Of a DNA stretch of 26,237 nucleotides, positions 20,288-26,237 are shown one piece after another. The stretch is from Actinomycetota bacterium (GTDB lineage: Bacteria; Actinomycetota; Acidimicrobiia; Spongiisociales; UBA11373): contig DNGH01000057.1 of the NCBI GenBank assembly GCA_003486285.1, forward strand, positions 818-27,054. Direction: 5' to 3'. A program made the translations under genes and the position numbers. The notes under the pieces were generated by a model that searched no databases, was not told where the DNA came from, and worked only from the letters and a program-made list of their open reading frames with translations. The stretch's first letter is position 1; each line of letters begins with the position of its first letter.

Positions 20288-20590
20288 GTGGAGGTAAGCG
20301 GGCACCCCGATCTCATCCACCTCGGGCGACTGCTGCGCGATCGGATGGATCGCACCCTCGAGGCGGAGATGGAGGCGGCGCGTGCCGCCGCCCGACGCAC
20401 CCGGACGCTGCGCGACCTCCTGCTCTCGGCCGAGGATGCCGCCTCCCGGATCTACCTCACCGCTTCGGATGGGTCACTGCACAGCGGGGTGGTGAGCGCG
20501 GTCGGCGCAGATCACGTCGAGATCAACGCCTCCGGGGTTCCCCACATCGTGGCGCTCGGCCACGTCGTCGCCGTGGAGGTGCGCCAATGA
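20288..20590 (+). CDS. Small protein opening the Tad pilus operon
   Basis: Protein of 100 aa from GTG 20288, preceded by GAAAGGGG. The N-terminal half is helical and charged (LGRLLRDRMDRTLEAEMEAARAAARRTRTLRDLLLSAEDAA). The C-terminal half is a small beta-rich module (IYLTASDGSLHSGVVSAVGADHVEIN...IVALGHVVAVEV) reminiscent of Sm-like or short SH3-like barrels. There is no signal peptide. I do not recognise the family. Its stop overlaps the next start by ATGA, so it is part of the pilus operon, perhaps as a cytoplasmic regulator or adaptor; that role is inferred only from position. Confidence 0.75.
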   Translation: MEVSGHPDLIHLGRLLRDRMDRTLEAEMEAARAAARRTRTLRDLLLSAEDAASRIYLTASDGSLHSGVVSAVGADHVEINASGVPHIVALGHVVAVEVRQ

Positions 20591-21156
20591 AGCGGGTCCA
20601 CCTCGACCTGCGCCTTGCCGGCGCCGCAGTGCTCGCTCTGATCGCTGGCGCGGGAGTCCACACCCTCACCCGACCCGTCGCAACGGTCGAGGTGCTCGTG
20701 GCCGCAGAGGCGCTTCCGCCGGGGGTGCGACTGGGCGATCTCGCTCTCACGATCGGCTCGGCGCCGCCGCTCCCGGGTCTGGTTCGCGCCGAGCAGGCCG
20801 AGGCGCTTGCAGATCACACGCTCGGCGCGGCACTCGCCCCCGGGGATCCGATTCTCGCAACGCTCCTGGTATCCCCTCCCGGTGATCGCCCCGACGTGGC
20901 CGCCCTGACCCTCGATCCCGCGCACGCGGTGCAGGGCGACCTCGTTCCTGGGGACCGTGTCGACATCTACGTTTCGGCACTCGGCTCGACGGAGCTTCTG
21001 GCCAGCGACGTCCTCGTCCTCGCCGCCAGCACGGGAAGCGGTGGTCTCGACGGTGGCGACACCTCGCTCCTGCTGGCGGTGGATGAAGATCTCGCCGCCC
21101 GACTCGTGGCCGCAGTGCACAACGCCGAGATCGATCTGGTACGGCGGGGCCGATGA
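20587..21156 (+). CDS. CpaB/RcpC-like SAF-domain protein
   Basis: Protein of 189 aa with an N-terminal membrane anchor (LDLRLAGAAVLALIAGAGVHTL, residues 6-27). A SAF domain follows: VEVLVAAEALPPGVRLGDLAL and LGAALAPGDPILATLLV. The last part (LDPAHAVQGDLVPGDRVDIYV) matches CpaB/RcpC of Tad pili. In Gram-negative bacteria CpaB supports the outer-membrane secretin. Here there is no secretin gene and the protein is shorter than usual, so it presumably acts at the cell envelope of a Gram-positive-type cell. It is coupled by ATGA to both neighbours. Confidence 0.85.
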   Translation: MKRVHLDLRLAGAAVLALIAGAGVHTLTRPVATVEVLVAAEALPPGVRLGDLALTIGSAPPLPGLVRAEQAEALADHTLGAALAPGDPILATLLVSPPGDRPDVAALTLDPAHAVQGDLVPGDRVDIYVSALGSTELLASDVLVLAASTGSGGLDGGDTSLLLAVDEDLAARLVAAVHNAEIDLVRRGR

Positions 21157-22178
21157 CGCTACGCGTCGCCACCGTCCTCTCCGCCAGGGAGTGGGAATCG
21201 CGCCTCGTGGCCACCGCCCGGGCGTCCGCCGCGGTGCGGCTCGTCCTCCGCGCCTTCCTCCCGGACGAGGTGCTCGACCGAAGCCACGAGGTCGATGTCG
21301 TCGTAGTCGGATCGGAGACGCCGTGGGCGTCGGCTGCCCGTCTCGGCGCATGGATGCGCGCCGGGATCCGCGTCGTCGGCGTCCATCCCGTAGGCGATCG
21401 TCCCGCGGCTGATCGGCTCGCCGCGGCCGGGGTGGATCTGGTCCTCCCCGACGATCTCCCCGCCGAGGCGATCCTGCGAGAGATCAGGCTCATCGAGCCG
21501 GCCGCCGAACGCTCCCAGCCGACGCATGCGCTCGTCGTGATCACCGGCGCCGCCGGCGCCCCGGGCCGCACCGAGATCTCGCTGACGCTGGCGTGGATCG
21601 CGTCAGGACGCGCCCGATGCACCCTCGTGGACGCCGACCTGGCCGCACCCTCGCTGGCGGTTCGGCTCGGGATTCCGCCCCGTCCCGACCTGGCAGACGC
21701 CGTCGATCACGTCCACGAGTCCGGTTCGCTACCCGAGGGCCTCCTGCATCCGGTGGGGAGGCTCCGCATCCTCACCGGCTCGCATCGTCCGGGCGAGCCG
21801 CCGCTGCGTCCCGAGCCCGTGTTCGACGTGATCGATGCGGCGCGAACCGCGGCGCCGGTGGTCGTCGATGCGGGGGCTTGGCCGCAGGGCGGGGAGATCG
21901 TCAAGTCTGCGACCACGGCGATCGTCGTCGCCGAAGCATCTCCGACCGGGCTGGTTCGTGCCGCGGCGATGCTTGCCGAGTGGGCGGGTCCCCCGCCACG
22001 CCTCGTCCTGAACCGGGTCGGGTCGCATGCTGCCGAGGCACTCATCGCCGCCCGCCGATGGACCGGCCTCGAGCCTGTGGCGCTCGTCGCATTTCGCCGC
22101 AACGTGATGCGCACCTCGCGGCGCGGCGGACGACCCGACGGTCACATGTTGAAGTCGCTGCAACGGGTGGCTTGGTGA
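21153..22178 (+). CDS. TadZ/CpaE-like MinD-family ATPase with variant P-loop
   Basis: Protein of 341 aa. The first 115 residues resemble a response-regulator-like receiver (VDVVVVGSETPW, AAGVDLVLPDDL) without its full phospho-acceptor set, as in TadZ/CpaE. The second half is a ParA/MinD-type domain. Its P-loop reads TGAAGAPGRTEIS (131-143), with Arg139 in place of the Walker lysine and no MinD signature lysine, while LVDADLAAPSLAVRLG (158-173) is conserved. Such GAPGRT loops occur, as far as I recall, in other actinobacterial members, so nucleotide may be bound differently or not hydrolysed. The family places the pilus machine at the correct cell site. ATGA/GTGA overlaps on both sides. Confidence 0.82.
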   Translation: MTLRVATVLSAREWESRLVATARASAAVRLVLRAFLPDEVLDRSHEVDVVVVGSETPWASAARLGAWMRAGIRVVGVHPVGDRPAADRLAAAGVDLVLPDDLPAEAILREIRLIEPAAERSQPTHALVVITGAAGAPGRTEISLTLAWIASGRARCTLVDADLAAPSLAVRLGIPPRPDLADAVDHVHESGSLPEGLLHPVGRLRILTGSHRPGEPPLRPEPVFDVIDAARTAAPVVVDAGAWPQGGEIVKSATTAIVVAEASPTGLVRAAAMLAEWAGPPPRLVLNRVGSHAAEALIAARRWTGLEPVALVAFRRNVMRTSRRGGRPDGHMLKSLQRVAW

Positions 22179-23107
22179 GCGGCGACTTCCTTGCGGGTGT
22201 CATGGACGACCCTCGCGTCGAGGAGGTGATCGTGCTCGGTGGCCACCGCACCTTCGTCGTCCGCGATGGCGTCAAGGTGCTGCTTCCGGAGGTCGTCGAT
22301 CACGAGGAGGTTCGAGGATTCGTCGAGCGCCTACTCGCCGGGACCGGACGCCGTCTCGATCTGGCCAGCCCGATCGTGTCTGCTCAGCTCTCGGATGGAT
22401 CTCGAATCCACGTCACCGGACCCCCGGTCACCCACCCGGGGCGACTCAATGTGCAGATCCGGCGGTTCGTCCTCGCCGCCGGTGGCCTGGAGCGTCTCGT
22501 GGAGCTCGGATCGATGCCGGCGGCGGTCGCCGACTTGCTCGCCACGGCCGTGCGTGAGGATCGAACCATCCTCGTGGCTGGAGCCCCGGGAGCGGGCAAG
22601 ACGACCCTGGTCAACTGCCTCCTTGCCGAAGTGCCACCGGATCGGCGCGTCGTCACCTGCGAGGAGGTCTTCGAGATCTCCGTCGACCTGCCCGACATCA
22701 CCCAGATGCAGACTCGCGAAGAGGGATTGGATGGTGGTGGCGCCATCACCCTGCGCGATCTGGTCCGATCGTCACTGCGACAGCGGCCCGATCGCATCGT
22801 CGTCGGCGAGGTGCGTGGCCCCGAAGCCCTCGATCTACTCCTTGCCCTGAACGCCGGCTGCTCGGGCCTCGCCACCCTCCATGCCAACTCGGCGATCGAT
22901 GCTCTCGACAAGGTGGTGGGCTACTGCGTGCTGGCCGGCCACAACGTCATCGTCGAGTACGTGAGATCGGCGCTCGCGTCGGTCACCGATCTGGTGGTGT
23001 ACCTGCGGCGGGTTCCCGGGGCGCGCTACATCGAGCAGGTGCTCGAGGTGGCCGGGTGGGATGGCGTCTGGAGCCACCGGGTCCTGTACGAGTCGGAGCA
23101 CCGATGA
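22175..23107 (+). CDS. cpaF: CpaF/TadA secretion ATPase (short form)
   Basis: Hexameric ATPase that powers Tad pilus assembly. Walker A GAPGAGKT is at residues 136-143. VVTCEEVFEIS provides the acidic Asp-box equivalent, and RPDRIVVGEVRGPEALDLLLAL is Walker B. GLATLHANSAIDAL supplies the His box. From the GTG at 22175 it is 310 aa, against roughly 400-500 for most CpaF proteins: the N-terminal helical region is lacking and it begins almost directly with the N-terminal beta domain (EEVIVLGGHRTFVVRDGV). The frame is open upstream inside tadZ, but the GTGA overlap and the operon pattern favour the short form. Confidence 0.9.
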   Translation: MSGDFLAGVMDDPRVEEVIVLGGHRTFVVRDGVKVLLPEVVDHEEVRGFVERLLAGTGRRLDLASPIVSAQLSDGSRIHVTGPPVTHPGRLNVQIRRFVLAAGGLERLVELGSMPAAVADLLATAVREDRTILVAGAPGAGKTTLVNCLLAEVPPDRRVVTCEEVFEISVDLPDITQMQTREEGLDGGGAITLRDLVRSSLRQRPDRIVVGEVRGPEALDLLLALNAGCSGLATLHANSAIDALDKVVGYCVLAGHNVIVEYVRSALASVTDLVVYLRRVPGARYIEQVLEVAGWDGVWSHRVLYESEHR

Positions 23108-23880
23108 GGGCCGTAGCGGTGCTCGCCGCCACCGGCTCTCTGGCCGTCGTGCTGAGCCGGCCGCACCGGGTATCGGTGACCCTCCCGGACGCGGCTCTCA
23201 TCGCGAGCTCGGGCATCGCCTTCGTGGTCGGGACGCTCGCGGCACTCGCCCTGGGGTTACACGGAATGGTCCCGATCGCGGTCGGTGTGTTCACCACCAC
23301 GCTGCCGGGAGCCCGCCGGCATCGCTCCCGGGAGCGCGACCTGCGGCGCGAGGCGGCGCGCTGGCCCGACTTCCTGGCGGCGGTCAGGAGCCGATTGGCG
23401 ACCGGGGTTGCCATCCCGGCGGCGTGCGCCGACGCCGGACGCCACATCGGGGGCCGCTTCCTGCTGCTCACCGCGCCCCCGGGTCTGCCGTTTGCCGACG
23501 TGATCGCAACGGCCCGCCACGAGTGGTCTGAGCCTCTCGCCGATCGCATCCTCACGACGCTCGAGGTCGCCAACGCGGTCGGAGGATCTCATGTCGGCGT
23601 CGTGCTGGGGACGCTGGTTGCGTCGGTGAACGACGACCTGCGGCTGCGCCGGGCCCACGATGCCGCACTGACCGAACAGCGTCTCACCGCGGCGGTGGCC
23701 CTGCTCGCACCCTGGGTGATCCTGGCCCTGAGCGTCGCCACGAACCCGGTGTCGGCGGAGGCCTTCTCCACCTCCACCGGCAACCTCATCATCGGCGGGG
23801 GACTCGCCGCCACCGTCGTGGGGTACATCCTCGCCCGGAGGTCGGCCCGGCTGTCGCGCCCCCCGAGGTTGTTCTCATGA
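23104..23880 (+). CDS. tadB: TadB-like inner membrane pilus assembly protein
   Basis: Type II secretion F-domain protein of 258 aa. An N-terminal hydrophobic region (IASSGIAFVVGTLAALALGLHGMVPIAVGVF, about 32-62) precedes a cytoplasmic basic stretch (ARRHRSRERDLRREAARWPDFLAAVRSRLATG). Two C-terminal membrane segments follow (LTAAVALLAPWVILALSV and LIIGGGLAATVVGYILA). With TadC it forms the membrane platform on which CpaF acts. It is coupled to cpaF and tadC by 4-bp overlaps. Confidence 0.87.
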   Translation: MRAVAVLAATGSLAVVLSRPHRVSVTLPDAALIASSGIAFVVGTLAALALGLHGMVPIAVGVFTTTLPGARRHRSRERDLRREAARWPDFLAAVRSRLATGVAIPAACADAGRHIGGRFLLLTAPPGLPFADVIATARHEWSEPLADRILTTLEVANAVGGSHVGVVLGTLVASVNDDLRLRRAHDAALTEQRLTAAVALLAPWVILALSVATNPVSAEAFSTSTGNLIIGGGLAATVVGYILARRSARLSRPPRLFS

Positions 23881-24602
23881 CCGCCATCCTGATCGGGGGC
23901 GCATTCGGACTCGGCGTCCTCGCCGTGCGGGCGCACCGCGTCGAGCCCGGGATGTACCTCGGCGAGACCCCCACTGCCGCGGTCCGCTGGGTGCGCCGCG
24001 GGCACCACCTCCCAGCGGGAGCCATGTGGGGAGGGGGCACCGGCCTGATGGCGGGAACTGCTGCCCCCGGACGGACCGCTCCTCTGATGATTCTCGGAGC
24101 GCTCGCCGGTGCCCTCGTCACCCGCGCCGTCGCCACCACTCGGATGCAGCGCCGCTCCCGGCATCTGGCGCAGGAACTTCCCACGATCGCCGACACGCTC
24201 GCTCTCTACGTCCTTGCCGGCGAGTCGGTGGTCGGCGCCATACGGCGCCTCCTCGCCGCGTGCCGCGGAGTGGCCGCGGAGGAACTCGCCGCGGCGGCCG
24301 CCGACCCGGCAGGTCTCGAGACGGGGCTGCGTGCTGCAGCCGTCGGGTCGAGCCATCCCGACGCTGCCCGGCTCTACGAGTTGCTCGGACATGCGCACCG
24401 CACCGGGGGCCGGCTCGCCGAGTCACTGACGGAACTCGCTGCCGACTACCGCGCCGCGCTCACTGTCGAACTCACCGCCGAAGGCGGGCGGCGCGCCCTG
24501 GCGGCATATGGGCCGATCCTCGCCTTCATGATCCCCGTCACCCTCGTCTTCCTCATGTACCCGACCCTGGCAGGGCTCAGGGCCCTGTCATCCAACCCAT
24601 GA
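23877..24602 (+). CDS. tadC: TadC-like inner membrane pilus assembly protein
   Basis: Second F-domain protein, 241 aa. The N-terminal membrane segment (AILIGGAFGLGVLAVRA) and a middle one (LMILGALAGALVTRAVA) are followed by the cytoplasmic F domain (LAQELPTIADTLALYVLAGESVVGAIRRLLAAC...). A C-terminal span (ILAFMIPVTLVFLMYPTLAGL) ends the protein. It is paired with TadB, as in nearly all Tad loci. ATGA links it to tadB, and its stop lies 12 bp before the pilin start. Confidence 0.87.
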   Translation: MTAILIGGAFGLGVLAVRAHRVEPGMYLGETPTAAVRWVRRGHHLPAGAMWGGGTGLMAGTAAPGRTAPLMILGALAGALVTRAVATTRMQRRSRHLAQELPTIADTLALYVLAGESVVGAIRRLLAACRGVAAEELAAAAADPAGLETGLRAAAVGSSHPDAARLYELLGHAHRTGGRLAESLTELAADYRAALTVELTAEGGRRALAAYGPILAFMIPVTLVFLMYPTLAGLRALSSNP

Positions 24603-24614
24603 AAGGAGAGGCCA

Positions 24615-24788
24615 GTGTCCATCTTCCATCGATTCCGCTCCGACGAGCGGGGAGTCACCACCGTCGAGTGGCTCGGCATGGCAGCGATCGCCGTTCTGGT
24701 GATTGCAGTCCTGCTGCCGCAGGTTCGCGGCGCAGCCGAAGACCTGTGGAACTCGATCGTCGGACAACTCACCGGATTTCTCGCCTAG
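24615..24788 (+). CDS. flp: Flp-type major pilin
   Basis: Pilin precursor of 57 aa, easily missed because it is so short. The leader SIFHRFRSDERG is basic and ends in Gly. The mature part starts VTTVEWLGMAAIAVLVIAVLLPQV, with Glu at position +5 and a hydrophobic helix, the class of site cut by TadV-type prepilin peptidases. The usual Flp Glu-Tyr is Glu-Trp here. Mature length is about 44 aa. GTG 24615 is preceded by AAAGGAG, the strongest ribosome site in the operon and not a coupled overlap, which fits the need for much more pilin than machinery. No prepilin peptidase gene is present in the window. Confidence 0.9.
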   Translation: MSIFHRFRSDERGVTTVEWLGMAAIAVLVIAVLLPQVRGAAEDLWNSIVGQLTGFLA

Positions 24789-25144
24789 ATGCCGGAAGCG
24801 TGGTGCTGGAGGAGGTCGCCGCGATCGCGGCGACCTTCCTCCTGCTCACCGTCATGGTCCAGGTGGCCACCGCCATGACTGCCCGCTCTGCTGCAGACGC
24901 CGCCATCGCAGCCGCGGTCCGCCGCGCTGCTCTCCCCGATGCCGACCTCGTGCTCGAGGAGTCACGGCTCGCAGAGGCAATCACCGCGATGGTTCCCGGA
25001 GTCACCGCGGTGACGGTGGACCTGCAGAGGGGTGCTTGGGCGGCCGCCGGGGTCGCCCACTTCGAGTGGATCCCGCCAGGCCCGGTGCTCGTCCCGATTC
25101 GTATCACTCTCCGAGCCGAGGTTCCCCTTGCGGTCGAACCATGA
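24746..25144 (+). CDS. TadE-like minor pseudopilin (first)
   Basis: TadE-family protein of up to 132 aa. The region LDAGSVVLEEVAAIAATFLLLTVMVQVATAMTARSAADAAIAAA has the TadE layout, with a cleavage-like G^SVVLE (Gly -1, Glu +5) before the hydrophobic helix and an Ala-rich helix after it. The remainder forms a small beta domain (VTAVTVDLQRGAW, VLVPIRITLRAEVPL). Starting at GTG 24800 or 24803 would delete the Gly and leader. GTG 24746 gives a short basic leader (LDRRTTHRISRLDAG) but lies inside flp, overlapping it by 43 bp in another frame. I prefer 24746, but the start is unproven. Confidence 0.75.
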   Translation: MELDRRTTHRISRLDAGSVVLEEVAAIAATFLLLTVMVQVATAMTARSAADAAIAAAVRRAALPDADLVLEESRLAEAITAMVPGVTAVTVDLQRGAWAAAGVAHFEWIPPGPVLVPIRITLRAEVPLAVEP

Positions 25145-25493
25145 ATCCGGATCCGTCCTCGCCGCCGATCTGGTCCTGGCGGCCGCCATCATCCTCGTGG
25201 TCTCGGCCACGGCCACCGCCTTCGGGACGGTGGCCGGCGCCGGCCAGGATCACACCGAAGCCGCCCGCAATGCCGCGGTCGTCGCGGCCCGCGGCGAACT
25301 GGATCGAGCCCTCGACGTCGCGTCACGGCTGTCGCCCGGGTCCGAAGTCTCGATGTCCGTGTCGGCCGATCGAATCGCGGTACGGATCTCCTCGGTGGTC
25401 GCCACCCCGCACCCGGTGCTCCGCTGGACCAGCCTCACGGTTCGCGGCGAAGCCGCGGTCCCGGTGGCCCCGTATCGCTCCGGTCGTGGCTGA
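25128..25493 (+). CDS. TadE-like minor pseudopilin (second)
   Basis: Protein of about 121 aa from TTG 25128. It begins RSNHESGSVLAADLVLAAAIILVVSATATAFG: a short basic/polar leader, a Gly-Ser junction and a hydrophobic helix, again pseudopilin-like, but with Ala where the +5 Glu is expected and Asp at +6. An Ala-rich helix (EAARNAAVVAARGELDRALDVA) and a beta segment follow. It overlaps the end of the first TadE gene by 17 bp. The start is uncertain: an ATGA at 25141 is in a different frame and leads only to a shadow ORF. Confidence 0.65.
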   Translation: MRSNHESGSVLAADLVLAAAIILVVSATATAFGTVAGAGQDHTEAARNAAVVAARGELDRALDVASRLSPGSEVSMSVSADRIAVRISSVVATPHPVLRWTSLTVRGEAAVPVAPYRSGRG

Positions 25494-25872
25494 GAGAGGC
25501 GCGGCTCACCTCGTTCTGGTGGCGCTGCTGTTTGCGGCCACCCTGATGCTGGGGCTGGCTGTGGACATCACCCGCATCGGCATCGCGTGGCGCGAGGCCT
25601 CTCACCTCGCCGCTGCGGCCGCGGAGGCTGGTGCCGGATGGATCGACGTCACGGCGGCGCGCGACGACCGGATCGTGGTCGACCCGGCCGCCGCCAGGAC
25701 CGCGGCCCGAGCGGTCGCCGGTGGCGGTGGCAGGGTCGTCGTGGTCGACGCGTCTCCCCACCGGGTGTGCGTGCGGGTATCGATCCGGGTCGAGCCGAGC
25801 CTGCTCGCACTGGTGGGGGCCGCCCCCAAGGACGTGGCCGCCACGGCCTGCGCCGAACCCCGCGTCGGCTGA
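25486..25872 (+). CDS. TadG-like pilus assembly protein (N-terminal TadE/G domain only)
   Basis: Protein of 128 aa from GTG 25486. AERGAAHLVLVALLFAATLMLGLAVDITRIGIAWREASHLAAAAAEAG is the signature N-terminus of TadE/G-like Flp pilus proteins: ERG, one membrane helix, Asp-Ile-x-Arg, then an Ala-rich helix. The rest (VVDASPHRVCVRVSIRVEPSLLALVG) is a short beta domain; long TadG proteins have a large extra C-terminal domain that is lacking here. It overlaps the preceding stop by 8 bp and is the last gene of the operon. Confidence 0.8.
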   Translation: MAERGAAHLVLVALLFAATLMLGLAVDITRIGIAWREASHLAAAAAEAGAGWIDVTAARDDRIVVDPAAARTAARAVAGGGGRVVVVDASPHRVCVRVSIRVEPSLLALVGAAPKDVAATACAEPRVG

Positions 25873-25894
25873 GCCTTATCCCCCCATCCCTCGC

Positions 25895-25920
25895 GGCCCC
25901 CGACCCCGGTGTCGAGGGCC
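25895..25920. terminator. Hairpin after the Tad operon
   Basis: GGCCCCCGAC (25895-25904) pairs with GTCGAGGGCC (25911-25920), one mismatch in ten, around a 6-nt loop. It lacks a T run. It lies 22 bp after the last pilus gene and just before the DinB-like gene's -10 box. Confidence 0.45.
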
Positions 25921-25923
25921 GGG

Positions 25924-25929
25924 TACTCT
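25924..25929 (+). promoter_or_regulatory. -10 box TACTCT, leaderless start
   Basis: TACTCT is followed by 8 nt and the ATG at 25938, with no Shine-Dalgarno sequence. It separates the DinB-like gene from the pilus operon as its own transcription unit. Confidence 0.5.
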
Positions 25930-25937
25930 CGCGTCCC

Positions 25938-26237
25938 ATGACCCAGCTCGGACTGCTCGCCGAACTGGTCGAGGACGTCGCCAAGGACCTCGGCCCCCAG
26001 GTGGAGTCGCTCACCCAGGATCAGATCGACTGGTTCCCCCGGCCCGAGGGCAACTCGATCGGGGTCACGATCTGGCATCTGGCGCGGGGCATGGACCTGC
26101 TGGCGGCGCGGGTGATGCGCGGCGAACCGGCCGAGAGCGAGATGTGGCACACCGCGGGATGGCGCGATCGGACCGGATACGACCCCCGCGGCGTCGGGTA
26201 CGGCGGCTGGGGTGTGATCACCGGCTACACCTGGCCC
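25938..26237 (+). CDS. DinB/DUF664-like protein (5' part)
   Basis: The first 100 codons of a gene that runs off the window. LLAELVEDVAKDLGPQVESLTQDQIDWFPRPEGNSIGVTIWHLARGMDLLAARVM has the helical layout of DinB-like four-helix proteins, with the conserved His in IWHLARGMDLL expected to bind a metal. Members include DNA-damage-induced proteins and thiol-dependent S-transferases or isomerases; which one this is cannot be told from the N-terminal part. It has its own leaderless-type promoter. Confidence 0.75.
   Translation, partial: MTQLGLLAELVEDVAKDLGPQVESLTQDQIDWFPRPEGNSIGVTIWHLARGMDLLAARVMRGEPAESEMWHTAGWRDRTGYDPRGVGYGGWGVITGYTWP

Noticed and set aside
24703..25485. Plus-strand frame opening before the TadG-like gene, with an ATGA at 25141
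   Set aside because: The ATGA resembles the operon's coupling signal but leads into a Pro/Ser/Arg-rich shadow frame. Only the part from 25486 is a recognisable protein.

Overview
The window looks like chromosomal DNA of a high-GC, probably free-living actinobacterium. Supporting signs are the strong G/C bias, GTG/TTG starts, a ClpS–DUF2017 pair, an XRE regulator next to an HbhA/lipid-droplet-like protein, and a compact Flp (Tad) pilus operon. Many genes also carry a TAnnnT box 6-8 nt before the start codon and no Shine-Dalgarno sequence, which suggests leaderless mRNAs. A deep branch such as Acidimicrobiia is my guess; there is no rRNA or marker gene here to settle it. I see no tRNA, rRNA, CRISPR array, prophage or intact insertion sequence.

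Layout. 1-3180: three glycosyltransferases (GT2, a GT4-like enzyme on the opposite strand, GT2), flanked by 7-bp repeat arrays. 3182-5988 (minus): class IV aminotransferase, ATP-type PEP carboxykinase and a translationally coupled unknown protein. 6196-9003: glnE, the adenylyltransferase that controls glutamine synthetase. 9074-10111 (minus): DAHP synthase, entry to the shikimate pathway. 10206-10999: XRE regulator with a three-site operator plus a phasin/HbhA-like lysine-tailed protein, closed by a strong terminator. 11078-12165 (minus): a helix-hairpin-helix DUF4332 protein and a MocA-like nucleotidyltransferase. 12268-13383: alanine dehydrogenase. 13399-14353 (minus): small HTH protein, clpS and DUF2017, joined by 4-bp overlaps. 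14398-17160 (minus): a 920-residue adenylate cyclase–ATPase–TPR protein.

17209-19045 looks accessory. It holds an unknown Cys-motif protein with a small acidic protein overlapping its end, about 336 bp of non-coding sequence containing remnants of two unrelated genes (sulfatase-like and GMC oxidoreductase-like), and a VapBC toxin-antitoxin pair with its own operator. A membrane protein (19049-20107, minus) follows.

20288-25872 is a tightly packed Tad/Flp pilus operon: a small unknown protein, SAF/CpaB-like protein, TadZ-like ATPase, a short CpaF ATPase, TadB, TadC, Flp pilin, two TadE-like pseudopilins and a TadG-like protein. Its first six genes are joined by five successive 4-bp start/stop overlaps. 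The pilin gene is too short for ordinary ORF calling, and the first TadE gene probably starts inside it. The window ends in the 5' part of a DinB-like gene.

The least expected signals are a dispersed composite heptamer repeat (around 1-86 and 9013-9074, with a partial copy near 3164), the helically phased operators of the XRE and VapBC loci, and the near-uniform leaderless start architecture.
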